The position numbers and the translations under genes are program-made. Shown here piece after piece: positions 13,301-24,877 of a stretch of DNA of 64,000 bases (positions within the stretch are counted from its first letter, which is position 1; each line of letters starts with the position of its first letter). This DNA is from Trichoplax adhaerens. Lineage: Eukaryota > Placozoa > Uniplacotomia > Trichoplacea > Trichoplacidae. The notes below the pieces were generated by a model, which saw only the letters and a list, made by a program, of their open reading frames with translations, had not been told where the DNA came from and did not search any database. The stretch covers positions 3,055,826 through 3,119,825 of the forward strand of contig NW_002060950.1 of assembly GCF_000150275.1 (NCBI RefSeq). The letters run 5' to 3'.

Positions 13301-15357
13301 ATTTAGATAAATATAAAGTCGTTGAATACGTAATACCTCATGTTCACTTAATAAATGCAATAAATCAGCAATTGTATTGGCGAGAAGATCTCCAATTACT
13401 AGAAAAAGCGTACGGTTGCAATATTCAAATTGAGAAGACCACTAATAAGGAAGCGAATATTTTAATTAAATGTAGTCAAGTTTATGCAACAAATATTTAT
13501 CAAAAGATGGAAGAACTTATTCAAAGAAGTTCAGAGGTAGAAATAAGTGAAGTTTTGAATAAAAAAATAACATTAAAAAATATTTCTGGTCGCAATTTCG
13601 AAATGGATCGTACACAAGACAAACATGAAAATTTAATTACCGCATTACCCAACGAATGTGAACGGTTGGTAGCTCACAGTTGCATTTGTTACGTTTAGTT
13701 ATAGATGTTGACTTGTCGACATATTTTATAGTACGAATTGAGATTTTTGCTGTTCAATGAATCTAATTAGTCAAGTAAACGATACTATACGTATATAATG
13801 CTAAAGTACATTTTTAAAAGTGCTAATTTAAAAGATGAAAAACTCAAAATTTTGTTGCTATGATCAATAGTAGCCATATCGAGTGGGAACTTCGCTTGCA
13901 GTTTAACCTTAGAAATGCTGGATGCTAGCAATAGCCGTAGTTTATATTAAATGTTACTATACCGTAAAAGAAGTATGTGGACTAAATATTATGCGATTGA
14001 ATTGCTAGAATAAACCCCAGTTCTTCTTCAATTGGGACAGTGAGTCAATATTTATCAATTTTTTTTCAATCGAACGTAGAAAACTCTGTATAGCTACTGC
14101 TTCATACAATATCAAGGAATCAATTAACCAGAATCGAGCTAATGAAGGAGGTAGCGAAACGAAGTTTGAAAGTGAAATAGGTCAAAACATGGTTGATGGC
14201 AAAGTTAACCTGGATACTTTACAAGATGAAAAAGAAAGTACCTTCATTCTAACATGCGATGATTGTAACAAGTAAGTAGGGTATCGCTAATCTTAGTCCA
14301 TAATTAGCAATAAATTATTCCATCAATAATAAGAAATAGTTATCTATTAGCGTTAATTTTATAGTATACTTATAATATATATATAATTGGAGGAAGACAA
14401 CCGTACATCCACTTAATATTCGATTTTGAGAAGTCAACAGGATATCGCTAATTTCCGCTAATAATTAATCAATGATGTATAGTGCCTATGGATAGACAAA
14501 AAATAGTTATATGCAACATGAGGAAAACATTATTATTCTGTGTTTTGGCAATTGAAGTAGGATCACTTATTGTCAGGAGGGTACAAATTCTAAAACAACC
14601 GAAAATCCTTCTCAAGTTAATCCTGCAGTACATGTTTCTTCTCTATCATCGGCTACTAATGACCATGATAAAATCTCAAAAATTATTAAATTAGTAAAAG
14701 GAAAGGTTGAAAAAGAGGGTATTGAAGTATGTATGATGAAGTAAATTTCAAGAGTAGCGTTCATTTAATGATTACTGTCTATGCAATCATTCTTAGGCAC
14801 AAGCTATCGTTAACTACGTAAAACTGGAAAAGCACCATAAAGGAGAAATTGGAAAGGCATTACATCGCCTTGGTGGATTCCAGTATCAGCTTGATTACTA
14901 CCAAAATTTGCAACGTCTGACTGTGGATGAAATTGGAATTACTAAAGGAACTTACTTTGGCTGCAAGAAGGTTTATCATATTCGGTTTTTAAGCTCCAAT
15001 CAGCCAATATCGGTAAGACCCTAGGAAATATATTTCGTAATTTAAGTTCATATATTAATTTTGTTTACAACCGATTGTAAATTTTAGTGGCTCATTGATC
15101 GAATCAAAAAATGCCTTGAGAAAGCCCATTCAGATTCGATAAACTCGATAGCAATCCCCATGTATGGTAGTCCTGAATTTAGTACTAATATTGACGAATT
15201 ATCTCAAGAAATGGTCAAGGTTATTTCAAAATTTTATGACGAACATAAGCAACTAACACTTGTGAAATCTATACATCTAATTATTCAACCTAGCGACTTA
15301 AAATGTTATGACATTTTTAAATCTGTGTTAATGTCTTTCGAGTTGCCCGTAATTTAA
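10398..15357 (+). CDS. Paralogue B: RRM - KH-like - macrodomain protein, no WWE/ART
   Basis: Proposed exons: 10398-10489, 10811-11026, 11144-11255, 11363-11433, 11864-12237, 12530 to about 13650, 14094-14271, 14558-14726, 14797-15012, 15088-15357. The order matches A, with identical sizes for the 92-, 216-, 71- and 216-nt exons. RRM: strand TLVRVINIP, helix IELMHIFSQVGRVDDL, RNP1-like VIVVYRRQ. KH-like segment in the 12.5-13.65 kb exon. Macrodomain: KIIKLVKGKVEKEGIE, AQAIVNYVKL, KKVYHIRFL, SIAIPMYGSP. Stop TAA at 15355-15357 directly after the macrodomain. The first exon here begins after a TAG acceptor with in-frame stops upstream, so the true start lies further 5' and was not found. The 3' end of the KH exon and its join to 14094 are unresolved. 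The counterpart of A's 162-nt exon is decayed. Confidence 0.68.
13820..13880 (+). pseudogene. Relic of an exon present in paralogue A (4624-4785)
   Basis: The stretch with 'aatttaaaagatgaaaa' resembles the 3' half of A's linker exon ('cagttaaaagatgaaaa'), but in B it is followed by shifts and stops and has no matching donor. B therefore seems to have lost this exon to decay and must splice around it. Short match judged by eye. Confidence 0.45.
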
Positions 15358-16465
15358 TTCTGAATATGAATTTGTATGAGTACTTTCAAGGCATAGCGAT
15401 GGACTCCATTGCTAGCTAGCCAACTATTCACTATTTAGATAGCAACAAAAATAAATTCAGTTTTAATTTTTATGCTGTGGTTATTCAGGAAATTCTCAGA
15501 TAATTTCAATGTCTATGATTAGATTAGCTGCGACTACTTTATTTTATTTTCTGTACTATAAATGTTAAGAAACCCTGATTTTCGACACTTTACGCTCAAA
15601 ATATGATCAGAACTGAGTCAAATTGGGCTATAATATCTCATGTACCTGTCTAAACTACATATTAAACTGATCTACACTAAAACAGGGACTCCTACTGGAA
15701 AAATTTGAATTGCAAAAAATCAAAAGTTAAACATTTGCTATTCGTTGAAATTTTACCGGCAGGAGTTCCTGACAAAAGTCATGCTATAGAGGTGGATCTG
15801 CTGGGGTAAACCTATTTTAATTTCAATACTAGGGAGCTCTGTAGATCGGATCTCTTACATTTAGTATAGAGCGGGATGAGAATTAAAAAGCAATTCTTTA
15901 TTGAGTACCTACTTCTACAGGTAATGATAAGCTAGTAATTTTAACCTAATTAAAGTCGCCTATTCAGTTTTATCCGCTTACTGCCAAGTTAATAATTCAT
16001 TCTATTTGGCTAAATTCTCACTCTAACTTATCAATTTTAGTTACTATTGTAAAAAAGTAGATGACTCGGTTTATGAGCTCCTGTTAGTCGCAATGCCTTC
16101 AAATTTGTACTGCAGTGAGTTAAATAAATCTCTGAGCGTTTACAACCCTCAGAAACCCCGTACTAAATCGTTTCTATGACTAGTATCCTAATTCTCGAAC
16201 AAAAGCTGTCCATCGCAGTGTAAAATATCCCAATTTATTTCCAAGCAAGCGCGAACATTTTCTCCTACATCTAAATCGAATTTTACATTTATAGAAATCT
16301 TTAGACTAAGATAACCTAAATTTGCATAGATGAGTTATCCATTTACATACTGGCAACTCATGCAAAATGCTTCAAATACCCCTTTACTAAATCTTCAAAT
16401 CATTTAATTACTTATATATTTCAATAGTATAAGCATTAACAAAGAGTAAAAGTGCAAGCCTTTAG
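15358..16465. other. Gene-less stretch downstream of paralogue B
   Basis: AT-rich sequence with no open frame above 60 codons and no motif recognised. It ends where the tandem array at 16.47 kb begins. Confidence 0.5.
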
Positions 16466-16930
16466 TATAACTCGGTTTTATCTAGTCTAAGTTGGATCCA
16501 TTGATTCGGTAAAGCAAAAGAGAATAGTATCATATTACTATTCTGTAATCCGCTCCTCGATTTAATTATATCTATGTTCGATCAATTGATTAAGATAAGA
16601 AAAGCAAAATAGGAAGGCTTTATATTTCTTTTCTGCAGCCCATTACTTAATTTTGTCTAAGCTTGATCTTTCATTGCGAAAAGCGAAGATTGATGGTATG
16701 CTATTGCTATTCTGTAATCCATTTCAGGATTTAATCGTGCTATAGCTTGATCATTCAATTGAGAATGCAAAGAGGATACTATTGAATAGCTATTCTGCAG
16801 TCCATTGCTCGATTCTAACGTACATTCGTGTCTAAACTTGATCGATTGATTCAGCAAAGCTAAAGAAGATAATGTCTCACTACCGTTCTATAATTCATCA
16901 TTTGGTTTTATTATGTTTAAGTTTGAATAA
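16466..16930. repeat. Tandem array, five diverged units of about 80-95 bp
   Basis: Each unit carries a 'ctattctgtaatccattnctcgatt' block, then 'gtctaagcttgatc', 'attgattcagcaaagc' and 'aaagagnatantat'. The block recurs at about 16541, 16631, 16711, 16791 and 16885, a spacing of 80-94 bp. Open frames over it on the minus strand are by-products. Confidence 0.75.
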
Positions 16931-16992
16931 CAGTCAAATAATGAGGAAAGTAAAAGATCAAAAACAAAGAAAAGAAATTAGAGAATTACTTC

Positions 16993-17065
16993 ATGAATAA
17001 CAAGCATGGTGAATAAAGAATAACAAGCATGGTGCATAATGAATAACAAGCGTTATATATGGTGC
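16993..17065. repeat. Short minisatellite, three units of about 22 bp
   Basis: 'gaataacaagcatggt' recurs three times between 16993 and 17062, the last copy changed to 'gaataacaagcgttat'. It lies directly beyond the 80-95 bp array. Confidence 0.7.
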
Positions 17066-18001
17066 TTAATTGTAGTAAATAATTATTCAAGGAATGTGCA
17101 TACGTCGGCACATTTTTTAAATAAATATTAATTAATCTTCTCTGATCGTGAGCGAAGTGACTGCTTTAGTGGAATTCAAGCCTAATGATGGAGTGCAGTA
17201 ATGTTTGATTGATTTTATGATTTACATTATTCCAAATTATATCGTTAAAATATGAGCCATATACAGTGGTGCTATCCATTAAAATCACTTGCATAGATAG
17301 CGTAGATCTCATTTTATCTGCTATTGGTGGTATTTTACTTTCACTAAGAAGCGTCATAAATCATTGTATTTTTGCTATCCCCATATTTTGTTCTCCCAGT
17401 TAGCCATGTTAAGTTTTACAGTGCTTGATCGATCGTTATAGATGATGTTGATAGCGGCAATCAACGTCTTATTTATAACTGGCAGTAATAAAGATGAGAA
17501 TAAAAGCTAGACACTAGCTATTAAACACGAATTATAGTCGAATATCAAAGTCCATCTTGCCAGCAGAGATTTCTTTGGAAACTGTTTGTGTGAAACTATA
17601 TTTAACACCTTGGCAGTAGCCAAGATGTGTTTGGTGCTGGCATAAAGAAATTTTCAAACCCCTTGCTAATCAAGTGATTGTTCAAGATATATATTTTAAC
17701 GTTTCAATATTAACTGTACTATGTGAACAGCGCAGTTTCTGTTGAAAATTAGAAACTTGTGAGGACTAAGTTCGCGGACTAGTACGGACAGTACTGTAGA
17801 CATTTGTAGATACTATCATTTACTTTGGATGGCAATATAATAAGACAACAAGATTCAATTGTTAGTCAATAGACGGTACCATCAGAAAGAAGACGACAGG
17901 AGAGGATAGATCTTTTATGGCGAGTTAGTTAAAGATCAGTTTTATTAAGGTTGGCCAGTAGGATTGTCAGTCGCGATTAATCTAATTAAAAAAATTCGTC
18001 A
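17066..18001. other. Upstream region of paralogue C
   Basis: About 0.9 kb before the proposed ATG of C, presumably holding its promoter and 5' UTR. It contains an imperfect hairpin near 17608 (caccttggcag / gccaagatgtg). No TATA or initiator could be assigned with confidence. Confidence 0.4.
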
Positions 18002-21000
18002 ATGATGAATAAATCAGGTGAGATCTTGCAAGGATGCTACAACATATTAATGGATGCTTTATGGTGCATCACATCTATTTTTTAATAACTATGCTGGTTA
18101 TTTTTGACCTTTTCTAGGTGGGGTTAGCGGTAATAGTGACGGAAAAGAGAATGAGTTTTCTTTAAGGTGGTTGGAGGATGTGTTCGAGCAAAGTAAGGGT
18201 TATACTGGTGCAAATGAAAAAAACGAAAATAAACAACAGAAAGATCCTAAACTTATAGAAAATATGACTAAAAAAGAAGAAATTCAAAGACAAACATCAA
18301 ATGATATATTAAGTAAGGAAATGATTCATCAACCAGGGAATATCAGCACGAACAACAGTGATAAGGATATCTCTCCTTCGATACCGCTGCATTTATTAGA
18401 TGATGTAATAGATCAAAATGAAAACAGTACTAGTGGAAAAAATATTGCTTGTAGGGAAATATCCAAAGAGACTACTAAGCAAAAACATACACACGAAACC
18501 TACATAGATGACATAATAAACGAAATAACCGATACTACAACCAGGCTGGATAAAGTCAAGGGTACGAACAGTTTGGGCGGCCAAACATTGGCTCAGACTT
18601 GTACTGAAATGGCCACTTGTCAAGATCGTAACGCTATTTTTACAGGAGATGAAAACTTGGGGAAAGCAAGAAGTGGTGTAGAAAACTTGAAAAATAGGGA
18701 TAATTTGCTACCATCTTTAAAAGAAAACAGCATCGAGGATCGAAGTAATGCCCCAAAGTTGGTAAAGGGTAAACTATTAGACTCGCAATTAGATGCAATG
18801 GACACTGTTATGAAGAAAACAGCACATACTGAAATGAAAACCCCAAACGTCGATGTAAAAGATGCAATACTAATGGCTATAGAGACTGAATATAAGGACG
18901 TCAATTTAGATCCAAATTTTCGAGCTATGCCTACAAGTTTAAAGGATTCTGCTAAGAATATTGATGAGATGAATGTCAAGACAGGACAGTCATCAAACCA
19001 ATTAATCACAGAGAATAATCTAATTGCACAGTCTTTGGACGGTATGATTAAAGATATCCAGAGTAACATCGATAATAACTCTAATCAAAAAACGAAGCTC
19101 ATTCTCGCTAATGAAAAATGTCAAAAGGATGTGAGCGAAACAAGCAGCGATAATGACCATGTAGGCAAACTTGGTACTGTACAAGATAGTGAAAATCAAG
19201 CCGGAAGTGATGGTAAAGATGATAAATCAATAATCATAGATGGATCTACCCAGGTGGCCAGTCATCATTCCATTCCAGATTTATCTAAATTGGATCTTGA
19301 AGGAAGGGAAGAGATCGATCATGATGTCAGATTTCTTGTAGATGAAATAAATACAGATATTCTGGATTTGGACAAAACCATCGTAGAAGGGGATGCTACA
19401 GCTCAGAAAATTGAAGAGAGAACAGACGCTTTTGAGAAGGATAAATTTAAAGTTAATGATAGTTCTAATAATGAAGATAGGAAATGTGATACAAAGCTAG
19501 ACCTGGCAGATACAGAAGTATCCGGCAATAAAGGAAAACAAAAACTAGTTGACCAACAGTCGGTTCATCAAGACCTAACTGTAGAATCGTCGAACTTATC
19601 GGAAACGTTGGACAACCTTTTAGCGACTGATTTTGATCAATCGAAAATCAGCCACGATCAAAAAGTATCAGCTAAACAGCAAAGAAAATCTATTGATAAA
19701 TCGAAATCGGTTAGACATGGACAAACTCAAGATTTTAAAGCTAGGTCGATCAATAACAGTAAAGGAATTGTAGAAAGGCACGATCGTGTTAGAGCTAAAT
19801 ATTCACAAGAGAAAATATCTACAAAGACTAACAAGCTAAAAGGTGATCAGAAAGTTTGTATGTCATCGGCAGAAGTTGTGTTACTTCGGCAACTTGGATT
19901 ACAAGAAAAGTTACTATGTATGGGCTTCAGGGCCGATGTAAAAGCTACAGGAAATCAGTATACGCTGATGACGAACATGAATAATCCTAAAGCACCTAGG
20001 GAACAGCTGGCAGCCATTAAAAATAGTCAAGATGGTATATCGGCCAATTTATCCGCTTTCCTACGTCAGTATTCTCATTTAATCAATGATATCAATAGAA
20101 TTTTGCGAAATAAACGAATTTTAGCTGGAGTCTATCTTGATAATGAGGCAGTCTTTGTTATTGGAATCAATAATGAGGAATACGATAAAGCAGTTGCCTT
20201 CCTGAAAGAACAGTATCAAACCAAAGAGTTTAAACTTCATTACAAAAAAAATCTACTGGAAGATTGGACTAATGTTCATCAATATTTCACTCATAAATTT
20301 GCACACTATCATCGAGTTTTCGTCGACTTTTGCATTAATACCATCGATAAGACTGTTAATACTACCGTTGTAGGAGTGCTTAATGAAATAGACTATGTTG
20401 TCAGTAAAGCTAAGAAGTATCTAATGGTATATAAGGGTAATGCCCATCATCATACATCCTTTGACGATCGATTCGATGAATTTGTGATTGGTAAAATGAA
20501 ATTATTAAAAGTTGAATTTCTTCAACGCTTTTGTAACGATGATTTAATGGCAATACAGAATCGCTATCAATGTCAAGTTTTATTTGAAGCAAACAAGGGA
20601 GAAAGTAGCAGTGAGGATAGTAAAGTAATAATCAAATATCGCCATAGCCAAATATCGACAGCCATTAGTCAGATTGATGCGGAAATTCGTTCCATTCCAG
20701 TGGTTTGCAAATCAATTTCGGTTGGAAAGAGTCAATTTTCAAAAATTTTACGCTACGTTATTTCAGAAAAGGATAAAGGAAAACTGGCTAATTTAAAAGA
20801 CAGCCTGCAATTCTCCATTGACGTTGCTGATGTCCAAATTCGCAGGTATGTCTAGAATGATCTGTAAACAATCGAGCATATTTTAATCAATAAATATATC
20901 TAGAAATACGTGTAAATAAATAGCATCAAGAATAATCTTCTAAATAGGAGGATATTTAGAATGACTTGTAAATTATCAAGAATATTTTGTGTGATTCTTT

Positions 21001-24000
21001 TTAAAGTGTACGTTCTCAATCTCGTGGTACGCCTGATTTATAATAGGATAACCAAGGAGAATTCTAAACTTCGTGCTCCAGCGTGGAAGAAAGTAAATCG
21101 AGGACTACGGGTAACGTGCCCTTCATTGAAGTATAATAATACATCTTTTTCACAACAGGCATCTTCATTCACGTACCTGCCTAGCAAAATGTCCTCGATG
21201 CTATTGCTTAATAAACTCTCACCGTCAACCTTTTCAAGCTGGTCGTGTAACGTACCAATTATAGATGATAATCAAAAGATTGATTTCAATGGTAAAGTTA
21301 TTACTGTTTTGAAAAGGCCACTACAAGCTATAAGTAATAATGTAAGTATCGACAAGATTTCACGAAGATTTATACGCTGAATGGTTGAATTGCGGCTAGG
21401 ATAGATTCTATAGAATAAACTAAATTTAAATCTTTATATTTCTCTCTTCGGTATCTTGTACATTAGTTCGATGTCATCGTAAATTCTATAATGTTATGGA
21501 ATTATAGCGCTGGACAAATTGCATCAGCTTTATATCAATCTGGTGGCGCTGCATACCGACTTGAATGTCAGAGGAAATTATATACATTAAGTACGACAAG
21601 TATAGGTTGCACAAGTGGCGTTCACTTCGGATGTCAATACGTCTACCATATTCCATTTCTAAGTTCTTCTAGGCACTTATCGGTAAGCTGATTCATTTGC
21701 ATAAGTAAGTGATCTTAATTAAACTTCAATCCTGATACTGAAACTTTTCATGGTAGTGGTTAAAGCCTAAAATTGGCGAATGCTTACGAAAAGCTAGTAA
21801 ACAGTCTATGCAATCCATGGCAATACCAGCGATTGGTGCTGGCCACGTTGGTATTAAAGCGCAAGATCTTGCTAGAGAAATGATATCCACCACTTGTAAA
21901 TATTTGTTAAAAAATGCTGATACAAGTTTGAATGTCATTGCTTTTGTCATTTTGGATCAAGACATCTACGATGCGTACACGAAATCGATCGATGCTGCTC
22001 AGATTGAGCTGAATTCATATTGCCAAGAGAGTAACTTCTCTACGAATCAACTAGATAATGGATTGGTTGATCAGATAACTAAATGCAAGAAAATTCCGGG
22101 TAAAATTGAAGAGGAAAAGCTCGATACACTATTAACAGTAACCTCAGAAAGCAATGCCAAATTATCTTGCAATTTCTGTTTTGGAGTAATGCATGCTGTA
22201 CAAACATCAGCAGTCATTAATACAACTCATATCTGCCATCTTCATCAATCAGAAGATCATTTATCAGCAAGACTAGATTCCACTGTCAAAAACCATTGCT
22301 TAGAGAGTATTCATGTGGATAAAAGCACACAAAGTGACTGTAGCATTTTTAAAGTTTGTCCATATGGCCTGATTGATGATTTCGGCTCTTTGTTAGCTTG
22401 CGTCAATGCTAATGAAAACACGTCGATATCATGTCCTCTTGCCAGTACAGAAATCACCGAAGAAGATATCAAATTACTCATTCAAGCTATCTATCTATTC
22501 TTAGATAGTCATAAGAAATCAGGAATTAGTCTTCAACGTATTGATTTTATCACTGGAAATAGAGAATTAGCATATGAGATTGCGAGTTGGGCACAGCACC
22601 AGTTCGAGAATGCACACAAATCTTATTCAGATTATACAATCGCATGGCAGATAACTCGGCCATTTTCCTACAACAATTTTGGCAAAAATGTTACCATTGT
22701 AGCTAGTCGGTATGAAATTATTGAGCAAATTGAATCACTATTAGCAAGTTACGCTCCAAGTTGGACATGTGTTGTTTTCGCTGAAGAAGATATGCTTGGA
22801 TATGATGAAGAAACTTGGCATGCACTAATTCAAGATTGGTGGTGCCACCACAGTACCTTAATGATCAGAAATACAAATACAAAACAACTGCAAATCTACG
22901 GCTATAAAAATGACATCTTCACAACCTATAGCAATTTTCAAAAATCATCCAGCCTGAAAACATATCAGTCAGCTATGGAGGAGAACAGAAAAGAACTTTT
23001 GGAAACTGTTCAATGGAATGTCAATATCAAACAAGCTGTGCATCAATTTGATCTTGTAATGAATTATCAGCTTGAAATAGATTATCAAGCATATTTGAAC
23101 GATAAAACAAAATCAAACGTTATTTTAGATGGTAAATCAATCGATTTTATCAGGATGGCAATTACAGTGGATACTGGAATGTCTTATCCAATCTGGCGCA
23201 AGTTTGCATTGGAAGGTTAGTCAATCCGCCTACTCTTAAAATAAGCCTTGATTAACTATTCGCTTTAACGTAGCACGTAAATGTCCATATGCAATCATTT
23301 AGTGAAGACACGAGTTTGTCTCAAAACTTTTCAATCTGCTATGCACTCATTATCAAGGCACAAAATAGAAAACAGCTTCACATATTCATAGAAACTACGA
23401 TCATACTGCTATTTAACTTTATACGTAAACGAATTGGAAAAATTGGGTATATCTCCTATCACTTTTAATTTACTTATAGTAGGTTAAATAGTAAGTTCAA
23501 AATAATGATCACTTTCTAGATTTTGGTTGTGCAAAGGTCTCAATCTTGCTGCTGGAAGAATTTACGATACTTCGAAATCATTTAAACATGATATTGAAAT
23601 AAAAAAAAAAATTTACAATGGCTAAGATTGCAAAAAAATGCGTAGTTTAGGATGGCATTCTATAGTCTCCCTTTGATCGTAACATGTAATTACTCATATG
23701 TTACAATGTCGAGACCTCGCATATTGTTTATACCGTATCAATAGTTTTAATTACTTAATGAGTAATAGTCAAGCTACTAAATAGCGTGTAATATTAGATT
23801 ATCTTTCTTCCAGCATTTCATGAAGTTTAAACATACTTTGATTTTGCGAATCAAAAATTGCATTTAGATTGTTTTAAGATTTTGGCAGATTTCTTTTAGT
23901 TAAGATCAGTTAAAATTTCCCTTAATTTTGATTTTGCGAATCATGACCTTGAGTTTGACTAATTTAAAATCTTGTACATTATTAATGCAACCTGTTAGTG

Positions 24001-24877
24001 TGCACCGATGTCAAAGTCGAATATATCGTTGCAGATTAATTAATTAATGCAGTTCTTATTAAATCCAACAGACCCTACAGATAGTTTAAAATCTGGCTTA
24101 CGAATGTTTCAATTCTGTTATATTAAATTATCTAACTTTCCAAATGAATTTGATATATCAATAGATTCATTACCAGCAAGTTGGCAATCAGCTGAAGCAG
24201 ATACCCAGAAAGATGAACTGAAATTAATAGTGGAAGTGAGGAATCAGGCAGAAATACAAGAAATTTCCGAACTAGTGCGAGCTAAAGGAATAGATCTAAT
24301 AAAATTACAGCGTATCCAAAATAGGAATCTGTACCGGAGGTATCAGCTACAGAAAGCAGAAGTAACACAAGACGTACAGCAATATCAGCCAGGAACTGTA
24401 ATTGAAAGGCGATTATTCCACCGGACGAATGAGAATAATGTGAATAGTATTTGCAAATCCGGCTTTGATCGAGATTACTCCGGTAAATCTCATGGTAGGT
24501 TCAGCTTAAAATAAGAGTTTTTATCAATGTTAGCATTGATAGATGAGTAGAGCACACTCATTTATGTAGGCTCAAATTAGAAACAATTTACTAAATTTTG
24601 TCCAATATATCTACGATTAGGATCCGCATTAGGAAATGGAACTTACTTCGCCACTGAACCATCCACTACCGTCGGCTATGGGCGTACATTAATTCTGGCT
24701 CGCGTACTTACCGGCATCTGCAATACTTCTGGTAATGTCCGTAATTTGCAATATATTCCAGGCAGTCAGAATAAAAGAATTCATTCTGTAGTGAATAGCT
24801 TGTTAAATCCTACAGTATTTGTAATATTTAACGACAACGCTGCATATCCGGAATATATATTACATGTTCGGCAATAA
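18002..24877 (+). CDS. Paralogue C: PARP14-like protein with disordered N-terminus, KH-like, macrodomain, Cys module, WWE, ART
   Basis: Exons: 18002-18017, 18118-20845, 21047-21341, 21467-21682, 21757-23215, 24072-24494, 24621-24877. GT-AG introns and phases agree, and the sum of 5394 nt is open for 1797 residues. Residues about 1-580 are acidic, Asp/Ser/Asn/Lys-rich and probably disordered, with no RRM. KH-like modules span about 585-914. The macrodomain is about 985-1165 (FDVIVNSI, YVYHIPFL, IPAIGAGHVG), the most canonical of the four. A Cys module follows (C-x2-C-x18-C-x2-H from about 1222, then VCPYGLI). WWE is about 1502-1570 (VQWN, LEIDYQ). The ART domain is about 1575-1797: ERRLFHRT, GNGTYFA, NDNAAYPEYI. 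The family normally has H-G-T/S after the catalytic His; here it is H-R-T, so catalysis may be impaired. PARP14 relatives are mono-ADP-ribosyltransferases of nucleus and cytoplasm. Function here is inferred from domains. Confidence 0.8.

Noticed and set aside
18396-19069. Minus-strand frames opposite the long exon of paralogue C
   Set aside because: They are shadows of the plus-strand coding sequence, which has consistent splicing and domain homology.
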